From: Rhodothermales bacterium | GTDB taxonomy: Bacteria; Bacteroidota; Rhodothermia; Rhodothermales; JABDKH01 | Length of the DNA stretch: 33,961 bases | Direction: 5' to 3' | Assembly: GCA_028284545.1 (NCBI GenBank) | Contig: JANQRN010000225.1 | Coordinates: forward strand, 1-33,961 | Shown: in pieces, positions 17,801 through 28,000 of the stretch | Numbering within the stretch: the first letter of the stretch is position 1 | Layout: each line of letters opens with the position of its first letter | The notes under the pieces: model-generated | What the model was told of the DNA's origin: nothing | The model's database searches: none | Seen by the model: only the letters and a program-made list of their open reading frames with translations | Position numbers and translations under genes: made by a program

Positions 17801-19510
17801 GCCCGTGATGCGGATGCCGTTCATCGCAAAGTCCACGATCGCCAGCCCACGCACAGCGCCCCCGTTTCCCTCCAGCACTAGCCCGTCGTCGAGCGAGCCT
17901 CCGCCGTCCAGCACAACTACAGGTGATCCCGCGTACCCCGTCTGCGTTGTTGCGTCGATCATGATCGGACCCGCGAGCGCTGGCAGGAGACTGGCAGGCT
18001 CTATGGTTTGCACGCCGGTCCCGGGGATCTCGAACGCCAGCTCGTGGGCCTCACCCGCCGCGTTCGCCTCCTCAATCGCCGCACGGAGCGTGCATTCGGG
18101 TACCTCCTCGCCTCCTACCGTGACCGTGCTGCCGGTATCGCAGGTGCCATCACCCGGCGTCGCGTCTGCGTCATCGTCGATGGAGTTGACCGCGAACCGG
18201 GGCACCGGATCCGACAGAATAGACACGTACGCCGAACCGTCCCCTCGGTCATCTCCCCATGCACCCATAACAGCCACGCCCATCGAAAGCGACACGTCGT
18301 AGCCGTACCGGTCATCGCTCGCCCCGTCGGACGCCGTGATCTTCTGCAGCTCCGTCCACGTCGACCCGTCGCGGGCGAAGTGGTACGCAGCGCCCGTTTC
18401 ATTCGTCGCGCCGGGTGCGAACGTCGCACCGATGATCGCCTCGCCGTCAGACAGCGCGACCGACGAGCCGAACCGATCGTCCCGTCGGTCGATGAAGTTG
18501 GGCGGACGATCTGACGCGGTGATCTTCTGCTCCTCCCGCCAGGTCGTCCCATCGAAGGCGAAGGCATAGGCTTTCCCTCCCGCGTTTCCGCCGGCGTCCC
18601 CCTCGTCGGCCCCAACGATTGCATGGTCCCCATTGATGGCGACCGAGATTCCGAACTGGTCACCCGGAGTCACATCGCTGCCTGAGAGTCGCGTCCGCTG
18701 GCTCCAGGTTGTACCGTTGAAGACAAACACATACGCAGCGCCTCGGCCGATGAAACCATACGCACCAATTAGCGCGCGGTCGCCCGAAAGGGAGACGTCA
18801 TAACCGAAATAGTCGCCCGGCGACCCACCAGAGGCGGTAAGCTTCTGCTGCTCTGCCCAAGTGGTTCCGTCGAAGGCATAGATGTACGCTGCTCCACGGG
18901 AGTTGCCGAGTCCGCTCGAAGCGCCCACGAGTACGCGATTGCCAGACAGTGAAATCGAGCGACCGAAGCGCTCTCCAACGCTGCCGTCTGAGGGCACAAG
19001 CTTGGCTGCCTGGCTCCAGGCCGTGCCATCGAAGTCAAAGACGTAGGCGGCGTTCCCGCTGCTGCCGCTTCCCGGGTTTCCTGAGGCAACAACGGCGCGG
19101 TTGCCCTCAATCGCAACCGCACTCCCGAAGGCATCGCCCGCCACCCCATCGGACGCCACAAGCTTGGCCTGCTGCACCCACGAGGTGCCGTTGTATGCAA
19201 ACACGTAGGCTGCGCCACGCCGGGAGTCCGCGTTGTAGGCGCCCACGAGCACGCGGTCGGTCGTGGCCGAGACCGCGAAGCCGAATCGGTCGCCCGAGCC
19301 AGCGTCTGCAGCCGTGAGCTTGACTTCCCCTCGGGCCGCCCTCGTGAGTACGGCCTCCAACGCTCTATCTGCCTGAGCGACCTCTCCAAGCCTCCAAAGC
19401 GAAGGGTCTAGCGCTGGCGCCCGGTTCGGCTGCGCGCGTAGAGTTGAGGCACTGACTACCAGAAGCGCCAGCGGGATTAGAGCAAAGCGGGACATCCGAG
19501 ACGGAACCAT
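14846..19510 (-). CDS. Large secreted protein: seven FG-GAP-like repeats, CSLREA-type domain, long parallel beta-helix, T9SS type A sorting domain
   Basis: Seven about 50-aa repeats of the form (T/S)ASDG..GD.FG.SV...(R)(V/A)L(V/I)GA...GAAYVF.(F)(D/N)GT(T/S)W..(Q)(K)L; ECTLRAAIEEANA; many NVI(A/S)G/N(L/V)IG repeats; C-terminus YPNPAPASVRIPYALPAAAHVRVGVYDLLGREVARLV...LPTGVYLVRLVVGGERQTRRVALVR. Confidence 0.85.
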   Translation of the reverse strand: MVPSRMSRFALIPLALLVVSASTLRAQPNRAPALDPSLWRLGEVAQADRALEAVLTRAARGEVKLTAADAGSGDRFGFAVSATTDRVLVGAYNADSRRGAAYVFAYNGTSWVQQAKLVASDGVAGDAFGSAVAIEGNRAVVASGNPGSGSSGNAAYVFDFDGTAWSQAAKLVPSDGSVGERFGRSISLSGNRVLVGASSGLGNSRGAAYIYAFDGTTWAEQQKLTASGGSPGDYFGYDVSLSGDRALIGAYGFIGRGAAYVFVFNGTTWSQRTRLSGSDVTPGDQFGISVAINGDHAIVGADEGDAGGNAGGKAYAFAFDGTTWREEQKITASDRPPNFIDRRDDRFGSSVALSDGEAIIGATFAPGATNETGAAYHFARDGSTWTELQKITASDGASDDRYGYDVSLSMGVAVMGAWGDDRGDGSAYVSILSDPVPRFAVNSIDDDADATPGDGTCDTGSTVTVGGEEVPECTLRAAIEEANAAGEAHELAFEIPGTGVQTIEPASLLPALAGPIMIDATTQTGYAGSPVVVLDGGGSLDDGLVLEGNGGAVRGLAIVDFAMNGIRITGDNNRVEACHIGVMPDGTTPRPNRRFGVRIEGGAENTIGGSEEAARNVIASESFTTEDEISPATIPAGVVVAGAARENRISGNTIGLTRDGDASINGEPSGVGVLVFGGEGTLIGGDAGTPGSAPGNAISGLLFGVFVSVEDPETLPSLTRIAGNLIGTDVTGQRAVPNAAGVYLYGASAATRIGGEPGERNVISGNSGVGISLLSLDWSGNPADLPFAPQEVGIYANFIGPTLDGRESLGNGAYGVWVSGGEGEDAVPGPIRTQLGGTGTTSNVIVGSAVQVRIEGAAPPTYTFPGIEPEDSFVGLSNNVIGLLPTAEPVPGDAGVYVAGDAKALIGGVARGNVIAGQRIGVLLESSQNVVTANLIGTDVTGTRERPNRVGVWDIRGGNAIGAFEAGSGDLYASDDFGNVIVASDDFGVLVSPDPENPTLVAAASPTVIAGNRIGIIAEGTAMPNGRGFSGANTVEIGGGVIVVDRETSLLFNVIAGNVGDGVGAYGTGAERPEVRATGNLIGAVPVEAGGNVSFDPRPNTRDGIYVSGARLRLGDAGPDNEGLVPEINLSGTTLTSIQTNGRNGIGTAEPNEDVFIGAAKIFDNESIGVDVGGFSGPVSADGALGTPPLAGVYLEDGTRRMDRIYALAPETTTSEGNPQIQMLVYASATCDPSGFGEGRIPLLASEPVEPGETWGLTTTTNFEATPGAYITVRAVESRSQGAEFRSSEFSECRRVTLSEDAFEEAVSLEPGLVIVLPGMEIAIELVDGETAAKSAAQTTGTLFGWRYPFAPDNNMFEGSATAPDGSVVTPDAVSAMRYWTLATDSLRGMTYRACLDIDGLSSTPVPEQLLVVHRESMASPWRPLDSELDNGRLCAGGLTAWGDLGVGGDGSVNPVVVEEGPEDGRISGIVLRAPYPNPAPASVRIPYALPAAAHVRVGVYDLLGREVARLVDGPRTAGKHESVLDGTLLPTGVYLVRLVVGGERQTRRVALVR

Positions 19511-19685
19511 CAGGAGAATAGGAGGGCATGAGGTGAACGCGATAATTCATAAACCGAAATAACGCCCGGAACTAGCTCACGCCACCGACGATTCTTGTTG
19601 GACGACTTATCCATCTGCCCGACACGAGCAGCATGGCCAAAAAAACGCAGGTGCCGGTCCGGTAGATTGCCCTAAGACGCTCTCG

Positions 19686-19735
19686 CCGTCCTCCAAGGAG
19701 GGCGGGCGGGTGACCTGATCGGCGAATCGATCGGG
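19686..19735. terminator. Tandem hairpins after the FG-GAP lipoprotein gene
   Basis: CCGTCCTCC/GGAGGGCGG (19686-19694/19697-19705) and CCTGATCG/CGATCGGG (19714-19721/19728-19735); T7 run on the minus strand at 19639-19645. Confidence 0.4.
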
Positions 19736-19761
19736 CAGGACCCAAACGGGATTGCGGCGTC

Positions 19762-20964
19762 CTAGCGCTTGGAGGCTACTAGTTGCAGGGAGAACTTGCC
19801 GACGCCGTTGTTGATGTAGGCGAAGCCCTCGTCGAGGTTGTCGGGGCCGAAGTCCAGGTCGCCGTCGCCATCCACATCCTGCATTCTGATCCAAGCAAAC
19901 CACGGATCTCGCTCGCCGCCCGGGAAGTCGACATCTTCGAGCGTCCTGTCGACGAACGTGCGACCGCCCTCATTCCGGAGGTACTGTACCGTGCGGCCAA
20001 CGTAGAAGCCGAGTTCTCCGCCGTCATCCCCGTCTCGTGTGCGGTTGATCACGAGGTCCCGGTCACCATCGCCGTCGAGGTCCTCGGCGTCGAAGTCGAG
20101 GACTGCCCCAAACGGACTTAGTGCAGGCAAGAGCGTCTTCTGGCCACTCGAGAAAACCCCTGTTGGGTTGCCCCAGTAGATAGCGGTAGCATCTCCGTCC
20201 CGCTCGTGAGCGCCCGCAAGGAGGTCGACAAATCCGTCCCGATCCACATCGATAAGCTCGGCTGAGAAGACCTTTGCCATGTTGTCGACGAAACGGTCAT
20301 CGACCTTCTCGAAGGCTCCAGTCCCGTCGTTGACGTAGAAGAAGGGATCGAATCCACCAACAAATATGTCGATGTCGCCGTCATTGTCGATGTCGGCTGC
20401 GGCTCCGCCGTGGTGGAAACCAGTTTGCTCGGTCATCTTCTTCCACGAGAACTCAGCTGCGTTTTCCTGAACGATGAGCTTCGGTTGGCCACCGGGGAAC
20501 GGCATCGCGTCGTATCCGTGATCAAAAATGAAGACGTCGTCGAGGCCGTCTCCGTTGAAATCGCTGGTGATCGCTTTGCGCGCGTGGGTCGCCGTCGGCA
20601 TTTGCCCACCGAATTCCAGGGTGGATGACGCAAACTTTCCCGTCCCGTCGTTAATGGCGAGGATGCTGCTCACCTCTTTCTGCGTGAGGTATTCACCGGT
20701 GCCAACAAAGACGTCGGTGTCCCCATCGCCGTCCGCGTCCAGGTAGGCGATCGCGTCGCTCAGGTCACCTGTGCCGCTGGGTCGCGGGAGTGACGAGTAC
20801 GCTATGTGAATGTCCGCCTTCGCATGCGTGTAGGAGCTTCCGGCGTCGGCGTTGGGTGCCGGAGCAATGCGCATCTCGTTGACCGAGGCCGGGTTGTCGC
20901 CACTGCAACCAGCGGCTACCGCGACAATCAGGAGTAGGAGTGGGAGCTTTGACACGACGGTCAC
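19762..20964 (-). CDS. FG-GAP/VCBS-repeat lipoprotein
   Basis: MTVVSKLPLLLLIVAVAAGCSGDNPA lipobox; repeats DADGDGDTDVFVG, DFNGDGLDDVFIF, DIDNDGDIDIFVGG, DVDRDGFVDLLAG, DLDGDGDRDLVIN, DVDGDGDLDFG. GTG start. Confidence 0.88.
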   Translation of the reverse strand: MTVVSKLPLLLLIVAVAAGCSGDNPASVNEMRIAPAPNADAGSSYTHAKADIHIAYSSLPRPSGTGDLSDAIAYLDADGDGDTDVFVGTGEYLTQKEVSSILAINDGTGKFASSTLEFGGQMPTATHARKAITSDFNGDGLDDVFIFDHGYDAMPFPGGQPKLIVQENAAEFSWKKMTEQTGFHHGGAAADIDNDGDIDIFVGGFDPFFYVNDGTGAFEKVDDRFVDNMAKVFSAELIDVDRDGFVDLLAGAHERDGDATAIYWGNPTGVFSSGQKTLLPALSPFGAVLDFDAEDLDGDGDRDLVINRTRDGDDGGELGFYVGRTVQYLRNEGGRTFVDRTLEDVDFPGGERDPWFAWIRMQDVDGDGDLDFGPDNLDEGFAYINNGVGKFSLQLVASKR

Positions 20965-21014
20965 TGAAGTCGGGTGGGTGTAGACTTTCAGTATCGACCG
21001 GTGTCAGAAACGCA

Positions 21015-24000
21015 TTAAGGGTCTGGTGGCCCGTCCAGCATTCCGCGCACGGCGCTTGGGCTGATGCCGAACTCCTTCTTGTAGACGGCGGAGAAGTGCG
21101 ACGGCGAGCGAAAACCAACAAACGACGCGACGTCGGCGACGGTACCCGCGCCCTCCTCGAGAAGGTGCCTGGCCTGAGCGAGTCGAAAGCGTCGCAAGTA
21201 GGCCGCCGGGGAAGTCCCGATTGTGTCGGCCATCCGGCGCTCGAGAGCCCGCCGGCTGGTGCCCATCGATTCAGCGAGGAGCGAGACGCCAAAGAAAGAG
21301 TCGGATATGTGCTGTTGTATCGTTGCGTTAAGCTCAGCGACAAACCCCGCCTCGGCGCCCGGGGCCTCCAGACCCATGTCTGGGAGCAGGATCTTCTGCA
21401 CTGGCTTGCTCAGCCTCGTTCGCGAAGCGACGAGGTTGTTGATGCGCGCTCTCAGGTGCTGCGGACTAAACGGTTTGCTTATGTAGTCGTCAGCCGCACA
21501 CTCGAGTCCGCGTATGACACTTGCCTCATCTGCCCGCGCCGTGAGCAGGATGAACGGAGTGTCAGCGATTCCGTCTTCGGCGCGCAGCGTCTCCAGGACT
21601 TCATATCCGTCCATCCCCGTCATCATCACATCGCAGATGACTATCTCCGGTTGACACTGCCGAATCAAATCGAGCCCATCCGAACCCGACCCGGCCGCGC
21701 GGACGTCGAAGTCGCTCAGCTCTGACGCGATGAACTCGCGGAGCTCGGCATCGTCATCAACTACAACGACGGTTGGTCCCGTCGAGGGGCGCGCCGTACT
21801 CCCTCGTGTTTCCGGCGTTTGCGCGGTCTCGGTTACCGTCAGCGTTCTTTCATGTCTTGACCCGCCCACGCTCGACTGCGTACGTCGCAGCGGTAGCTGG
21901 ATCGAGAAAGAACTGCCAAAGCCCACCTCGCTCTCCAGAATAACGGTGCCGTCCATCATCTGCACGAGCTCCTTCACGATTGCCAGACCGATACCAGTCC
22001 CACCGACTTCCGACCCCGCGCTGATCTGCTCAAATCGCTCGAAGACCCGCTGATGGTTGGGCTGGTCGATGCCGATGCCGGTGTCGCGCACAGTGACCCG
22101 GACATTCTCGTCTCCGGATGTAAGCGTCACCCACACCTTGCCACCCGACTGGGTGAACTTGATCGCGTTCGAGATCAGGTTGTCCACGACAATGGAGACT
22201 TTGTCGGCGTCTGCGACAGTCTTGTAGTCGGAGTCGTCAGATCGAAAGGCGAGCGTAACGTCTGCTCGCTCGGCTGCGGATGCGAAGTACCGAACCCGCG
22301 ACGAGACCACGTCGACCAGATCGCACGCTGCCTCCTGTAGACTTAGCTGACCCGATTCCAGCTTGGAGAGGTCCAGAAGCTGGTTCACGAGGTTCAGAAG
22401 ACGATTCGCGTTCCGAAGCACCCCTTTGTCGCGAACTGCGAGATCGGGGTCCAGATCCTTGCGCTGCAGCCAGGACTCAATTGGCCCGACAATCAGGGTC
22501 AAGGGCGTTCTGAACTCATGGGAGATGTTGGCGAAGAAGCGACTCTTCGCACTATCGAGTTCCGCGAGGCGTCGTGCCTCCTCATCAGCTCGCGACTTCT
22601 CCTTCGCCAGCTGCGCGAGCTGCTGCGTTCGGATGATGCGATTCACGCGGCTTCTATACATCTGGACCGCAACGGCGATTAGCAGCAGCGTTCCCAGGAG
22701 ACGAAACGCGATTGTCTGATAGAAACGCGGCTCGACGAAGACCGCGAGGCTCACACCGTCGTCATTCCAGAGTCCGTCGTTGTTCGAGCCACGTACCTGA
22801 AACGTGTACCTGCCCGGAGGCACGCGCGTGTATCGTGCCGTTCGACCAAGCGGGTCGATCCAGTCGTTGTCGTACCCAAGCAACTTGTAGCGATAGTCGT
22901 TTTCGCTGGGCAGCAGGAAGTTGAGTGCCGAAAACTCGAAGGAGAACGCTCCTGTCGTCACGGGAACGGTCAGGCTAGCCCCGACCGGCACCGAAACGTC
23001 TCCGCTACGCTCAGAAAGCAGTATGCGCGTAACGACAACCGGTGGCACAAATCTGTTGTCCACGATTTCCGACGGCCGGAACCGCGTCAGCCCGTTCATG
23101 CCACCAAAGAACAACTCCCCATCTGAAGTCGCGAATCTCGCGCGCCTGTTGTACTCGGTGTTGCCGGTCCCATCTTCTGCGGAGAAAGTTCGTATCTGAC
23201 CGCCGCGTTGCCCTGCCGGTTGGAATCGTGAAAGCCCATTATTCGTGCCCAACCAAAGTTCACCCTCAGACCCCGGGAGGACACTGTAGACAACTGATCC
23301 GGGCAGACCATCGTCGGTTGCATAGTGCACAAACGTGTTGTCGCCCGTGTCGAATGACGAAAGGCCCGCGCCAGACGCCAACCATGCGATTCCATCGTCT
23401 CCGACGTGAATATCCCAAACCCCTTCACTTTCCAGGCGACTCCCAGCGGTCGACACAAGCGGGTGGGACACGGCGCCTCCGTCGCGCGGGTCGAGTCGGA
23501 CAACCATCGAGTTCGTGCCAAGCAGCATCACGCTATCGGAAACGGCAGCAAACGACTCTACGGTGATGTAGGTGGAGTAGCCGTCGATGGAATCCAACGA
23601 ATACCGCGTCAATTGCTCGGTTGCCGTCGAGTACCTCAGCACTTCGCCACCGAAGCCGGCGGCAATCCAGATGTCGTCCCCGACCATCGCCGTAGCCGCG
23701 TTCGTTCCAAATCGATCCATTGAGGATCTCACAAAGGAGCCGCCCCCGAACGAACACAAGAAGCCATCAGCGACGATCCACATCTTTCCCGATATGCTCT
23801 TGTGCACAGCCGAAATGTTGTCGCCGCACAGGTCCGAATTGCCCGTGCTATAGTTCCGAATCGCACCGTTGGAGGAAACTCGAGACAATCCGCTACCAAA
23901 CGTGCCGACCCAGACAGTTTCTTGGACTTCGTCTACGAAGATTGCCGACACTGATCGACCGGCCAGTGTGTTCGGGCTGTTCGGATTCCGCGTCAGATTT

Positions 24001-25046
24001 CGAAACTGCTTTGCGTTCGGGTCATGCCGGTAGGCACCAGAGTGCGTGCCGACCCAAAGACCACCCGCCGCGTCGACGAACAGCGCCTGCGCGAAGTTGT
24101 CCAGGTACGTGCCGTCGGTATCGGGCACCATTAGGACATCTCTCGAACGCAACGACGCGAGGTCAACCTGAATGAGACCGGCACCGGTGCCGAGCCATGC
24201 AGTCTTGTCCGTCAAGATGACATCGCGGACCCTTTCGTCGGCGACGCCAGGCCCGGCAGGCCGAAGCGATCCACTTTGTCGGACTAGCGGAAAGGCCTGT
24301 GCTCCCCATAACCGACCGTAGTCGTCAACCTCTACGTTGCTCCAGTTTCCTCCCGCGGTCAGCAGGAGCGTCCATTGACTTGTACCTGCGTTCAGATGAT
24401 AGTAGAGCGTGCTGTCGCTCGAGACATCAACGCGCTTGGCAATCATGCCGTCTGCCACTTCAACCACGCCGAGGAAGTACAGTCCGAACTTGTCCTGTAC
24501 GGCGTTACTTCCGCGGTCCACATCGTGTCGCATCACGGAGCCATCCGGCATGACCGAGAAGAGTCCCCCGGTCGTCGCAGCCCAGATTGCACCGCGCTTG
24601 TCCTCATACAGATCCAGGATTGAGAACCGCTGCGAAAGATCTCTTCCGGGATCGAGTTCGATGTGCACGATGGGCCCGAGACCATCGTCCATACGGTCCA
24701 ATCCCGTCGCAGTACCAACCCACAGCCTGCCTGACCGATCTACAAGGAGGCTCTCAATAAGGTTGCTCGACAACGAGGTGGTATCGCCTGCAACGCTTCG
24801 CAGCGTGACGAAGTTGTACCCGTCGAATCGGTTGAGCCCGTCCGGCGTACCCAGCCAGATATACCCGTCGTGGTCCTGAGCGATTGCATACACGGAGTTG
24901 TGCGAGAGGCCGTCCTCGACGCCCACGCGATCAAACCGTTCTGCTTGCGCCCGCCACTTCTCCTGGGAGAGGGCGTCGGGTGCACCGGCGACGATGTGCG
25001 CCAAGGAGATGAGAGTTGCAATCGCAAGCTGGCGGATTCCAGGCAT
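21015..25046 (-). CDS. Hybrid two-component system protein: Reg_prop propeller, Y_Y_Y, HisKA, HATPase, REC, AraC HTH
   Basis: Repeats DxxGxIWLGTPDGLNRFD; Y_Y_Y region NDYRYKLLGYDNDWIDPLGRTARYTRVPPGRYTFQVRGSNNDGLW; H-box FFANISHEFRTPLTLI; GTGIGLAIVKELV; REC VVVDDDAELREF...ICDVMMTGMDGYEV...SKPF; C-terminal AraC HTH. Confidence 0.95.
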   Translation of the reverse strand: MPGIRQLAIATLISLAHIVAGAPDALSQEKWRAQAERFDRVGVEDGLSHNSVYAIAQDHDGYIWLGTPDGLNRFDGYNFVTLRSVAGDTTSLSSNLIESLLVDRSGRLWVGTATGLDRMDDGLGPIVHIELDPGRDLSQRFSILDLYEDKRGAIWAATTGGLFSVMPDGSVMRHDVDRGSNAVQDKFGLYFLGVVEVADGMIAKRVDVSSDSTLYYHLNAGTSQWTLLLTAGGNWSNVEVDDYGRLWGAQAFPLVRQSGSLRPAGPGVADERVRDVILTDKTAWLGTGAGLIQVDLASLRSRDVLMVPDTDGTYLDNFAQALFVDAAGGLWVGTHSGAYRHDPNAKQFRNLTRNPNSPNTLAGRSVSAIFVDEVQETVWVGTFGSGLSRVSSNGAIRNYSTGNSDLCGDNISAVHKSISGKMWIVADGFLCSFGGGSFVRSSMDRFGTNAATAMVGDDIWIAAGFGGEVLRYSTATEQLTRYSLDSIDGYSTYITVESFAAVSDSVMLLGTNSMVVRLDPRDGGAVSHPLVSTAGSRLESEGVWDIHVGDDGIAWLASGAGLSSFDTGDNTFVHYATDDGLPGSVVYSVLPGSEGELWLGTNNGLSRFQPAGQRGGQIRTFSAEDGTGNTEYNRRARFATSDGELFFGGMNGLTRFRPSEIVDNRFVPPVVVTRILLSERSGDVSVPVGASLTVPVTTGAFSFEFSALNFLLPSENDYRYKLLGYDNDWIDPLGRTARYTRVPPGRYTFQVRGSNNDGLWNDDGVSLAVFVEPRFYQTIAFRLLGTLLLIAVAVQMYRSRVNRIIRTQQLAQLAKEKSRADEEARRLAELDSAKSRFFANISHEFRTPLTLIVGPIESWLQRKDLDPDLAVRDKGVLRNANRLLNLVNQLLDLSKLESGQLSLQEAACDLVDVVSSRVRYFASAAERADVTLAFRSDDSDYKTVADADKVSIVVDNLISNAIKFTQSGGKVWVTLTSGDENVRVTVRDTGIGIDQPNHQRVFERFEQISAGSEVGGTGIGLAIVKELVQMMDGTVILESEVGFGSSFSIQLPLRRTQSSVGGSRHERTLTVTETAQTPETRGSTARPSTGPTVVVVDDDAELREFIASELSDFDVRAAGSGSDGLDLIRQCQPEIVICDVMMTGMDGYEVLETLRAEDGIADTPFILLTARADEASVIRGLECAADDYISKPFSPQHLRARINNLVASRTRLSKPVQKILLPDMGLEAPGAEAGFVAELNATIQQHISDSFFGVSLLAESMGTSRRALERRMADTIGTSPAAYLRRFRLAQARHLLEEGAGTVADVASFVGFRSPSHFSAVYKKEFGISPSAVRGMLDGPPDP

Positions 25047-25080
25047 TGCCGCGCGTCACGCCCTATTGTGGTTACGGTCT

Positions 25081-28000
25081 CTAGCGCAGCCTGACCAGCG
25101 TGACGGTCTCGCGTTGCTTTTCCAGCGCAACGACAACGTAGTAGACTCCACTTGCGACCGCCTCTGGTTTCCAGACGACTTGATGTGGCCCCACCTCCTG
25201 CCTCTCGTCACGCAACACGGCCACACGTCTTCCAAGAACGTCAAAAACCGAGACTGTTGTTCGCCCTGGTTGCCCCAGGACGTAATCCAGCGTGACGACT
25301 TCAGAGAACGGATTGGGATAGGCCGGCGACAGCCGGAAATCCCCTGCCGGCACCTCGTCTACGCCGACAGCGGTCACCTCCACGGTGACAGGTGCAGGTC
25401 GTGTTGATTCTGCATTTCCGACGCTGTCAACGGCCAATGCATAGAAGGAGTAGGTTCCGGTTGTTGGCGTTTCGACCCTGATGCTATCTCCTGCGGAAGT
25501 CCCTGCGAAAAGGAACGGTCCATCGTCGATGGAGACGAAAACGGACGAGTGGCTGATGCCTGAGCCGCTCCCGTCATCTGCCAGCCAACGCACTGTCGCG
25601 GAGTCACCTTCCAATGGCGCGGAGAACGGCAACATGTCTGTCGAAGGCGCATCCAGGTCGAGGGTGTTGATGTGGGTGTTCGTCAGGATCGCGTCGTTTA
25701 GGTCAAAGACGATGCTCGCTCGGTTGCTGAGCGCGTCTCCGGTTGCGAGGCCCTCGCGGGGATGGACCGAGAACGAAACAAAGCCCTCCCCCTCGGGAGG
25801 GTTTACGTTTGGCGGCAGTTCGATGCCGACAACCTCCCACCGCAAATTGGGCCCATCCTGTACGAACGTGAACCCCGGATGACTCGACGGTCCCAACTCG
25901 ACGGTCGACGCGTCGAAGTCAGCGTCCAGCGTATCGTCAATCGTTATCCGATAGGCGGCTGCCCCTGCTGTCGCGAGGTTTTCGAAGTAGATCGTGTAGT
26001 CTATCCGCCCGACCTCCGACAGGTAACCGCGTGACCCACTCCCGGCAGGTCCATGTTTTTCGTTTGGGTCCAGTGAGGTGACGGGTTCCAACTCGCGCCG
26101 CGACGTGAAAACAGCTGAACCTGGGCAAGCCTGCACGGCCGCTTGGCCACCTCTCTTGTTCAGGCGTCGAATGTAGTCGCAAGCATCGGTGAACTTCTTG
26201 TACGGACGCGCAACGACCCTGTCAAAGACAAAAATCCCCAGCTCCCCAATGCACTTGGCTATGTTCGTCGTGAACCGCTTCGCCAAAAACGAACCTACGC
26301 TTGGCGTCATCACAGCCTGAAAACTGGAGTACAGCCTCGACGCGCTGGCCAGTTTTGACGAACGCCGACTCAGACGTGACGCCTCGTAGCGAGCATTCTG
26401 CCAGGCGCGGTCCCAGTCAGCAGAACCGTAGGTATCGTAGTCCATCCGTACCGCGCGGCACCACTGATATAGTTGCGTGCTCTTGAAGTCTACAACCTCT
26501 TGGGTCACCTCGGCGAGTGCTACGCCGGCTACTATTGTGAGTCCCGCCGAAATCGGTTCAAACTGCTGCGCGCTCGATTCATGCTTGCTGCTTGCACTCT
26601 CTATGCGGTCAGCCCAGGCCTCAAGGCCAAACGTGCGGGTTTCCCCGGGCTCCATACTGTTAATCCAGAGCAGCGCAGCCGAATCTGACGGTAGTTCATC
26701 GACGGCAAAGTCTGCGGGCAGCATCACGTTCTCGTTGCCCTCGTCGTCAAACCCGGTGATGATCTTGGAGATGTGCCCTCCTTCGCTGAGCGCCAAGACG
26801 GCAATCATGTCACCTGTTGGGCGCCTGCTCGCGTTCGTGTAGGTGTACGTATACAGCAGCGGCGCCCCCACGCGAATTACATCTCGTCCGGTGAGCGTAA
26901 TAACGATGTTCGGCGCCACGCTGATCGGATCCGCGGTAGAGGACAGCAGGTACATGGCGTTCGAGGCAACGTCGACAATCGTCACACGGTTGTTGTCGGG
27001 ATCTCGCGTCAGGTTGGCGGCCCCTGACACCTGCCTCCACGATTGTCCGCCGTCCTCTGAAGCATAGACTTCCAGGGAGTCTTCGTCGTTGTCGCCGAGG
27101 TGGTCGTTGTCGTACTCGAGTATGAGTTCCGTAAGGTTGTTGCCCTCACCAGTGTTGGTGTACACTCGCCACCAGTTGCGAACGGCTGCACCAAACGTGC
27201 GCGGGGTTTGGTTTCCGTGCGTCTCGACAAAAATGGAATCAAAGTCTGCCACAGAGCCCGTACGCACGCTGCTATCGTAGAAGACAGACCGGTCGTTTGC
27301 CCGAGCCGCTGCGTACATCGTGATTCGAGCGAAATTTTCCAGGTTGGCCGGGGCGCCGCCCAGTCCTCCTTCAGGAATCACAAGGTGCCCATCGGTGATC
27401 CGCGCAAAACCATCAAAATCGATCGCGATCTGCGGCAGAACGTTGGTACCCGTCAACGCTACGTCGGGACCGTCTGTAAGGACAAACGCCGATGTCGCGT
27501 CAACGCCCGAAACGTTCCTCGGCCCCGAGCCCGATAGAACAAGTCGTCTTGGGGAGAACGGGCCGTTGACGATAACGTCGCCAGTGGCGCTGATATCGAG
27601 ACTACCCGTCGTTACCCCATTGCTCCAGAGCGTTCCGCCGACCTCGATGTTCTCGACAGCAAAGTTGCCCTCAGAATCAAAAAGGCTGTCTGCAACCACC
27701 AGCGAACCCTCAACAACTACCGGCGCACCAACCCGCATGGATCCCGAGACGGAGAGATCACCGAAGATGTTGGAGCGCCAGAGTTTGGATCGGTCGAAAA
27801 AGGCGATACTGTCCACTGATACATCGGTGTAATCGATGTAAGTCTCGTTCGTAAGTGTAATCGGATGCCCGTCCATGTCGAGGAAGCCGGGCTGCATGCT
27901 GACGGTCGCCGCGCTAAACGTCAGCGGGCTCTCGGCCGTCACTACCGACGAATCCGCGGCGTTCCATTCTCCGCCAAGCGGCGAACCGCTCTCATGGCGG

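Noticed and set aside
17340-18302. 320-aa plus-strand ORF (and 16209-16928) antisense to the beta-helix protein
   Set aside because: Pro/Ser/Thr-rich mirror translation of a repeat-rich coding gene; no start-site context or domain.
18200-19400. Possible satellite or CRISPR-like DNA repeat
   Set aside because: The about 150-bp periodicity is protein-level FG-GAP blade repetition with diverged codons; no identical DNA repeats with unique spacers.
20940-21725. 261-aa plus-strand ORF antisense to the hybrid two-component gene
   Set aside because: Shadow ORF lying across the conserved AraC/REC coding region.
3259-25071. Shared 13-mer CGCCCTATTGTGG at 3259 and 25059
   Set aside because: A 13-nt exact match between two places in 34 kb is expected by chance; contexts and orientations differ.
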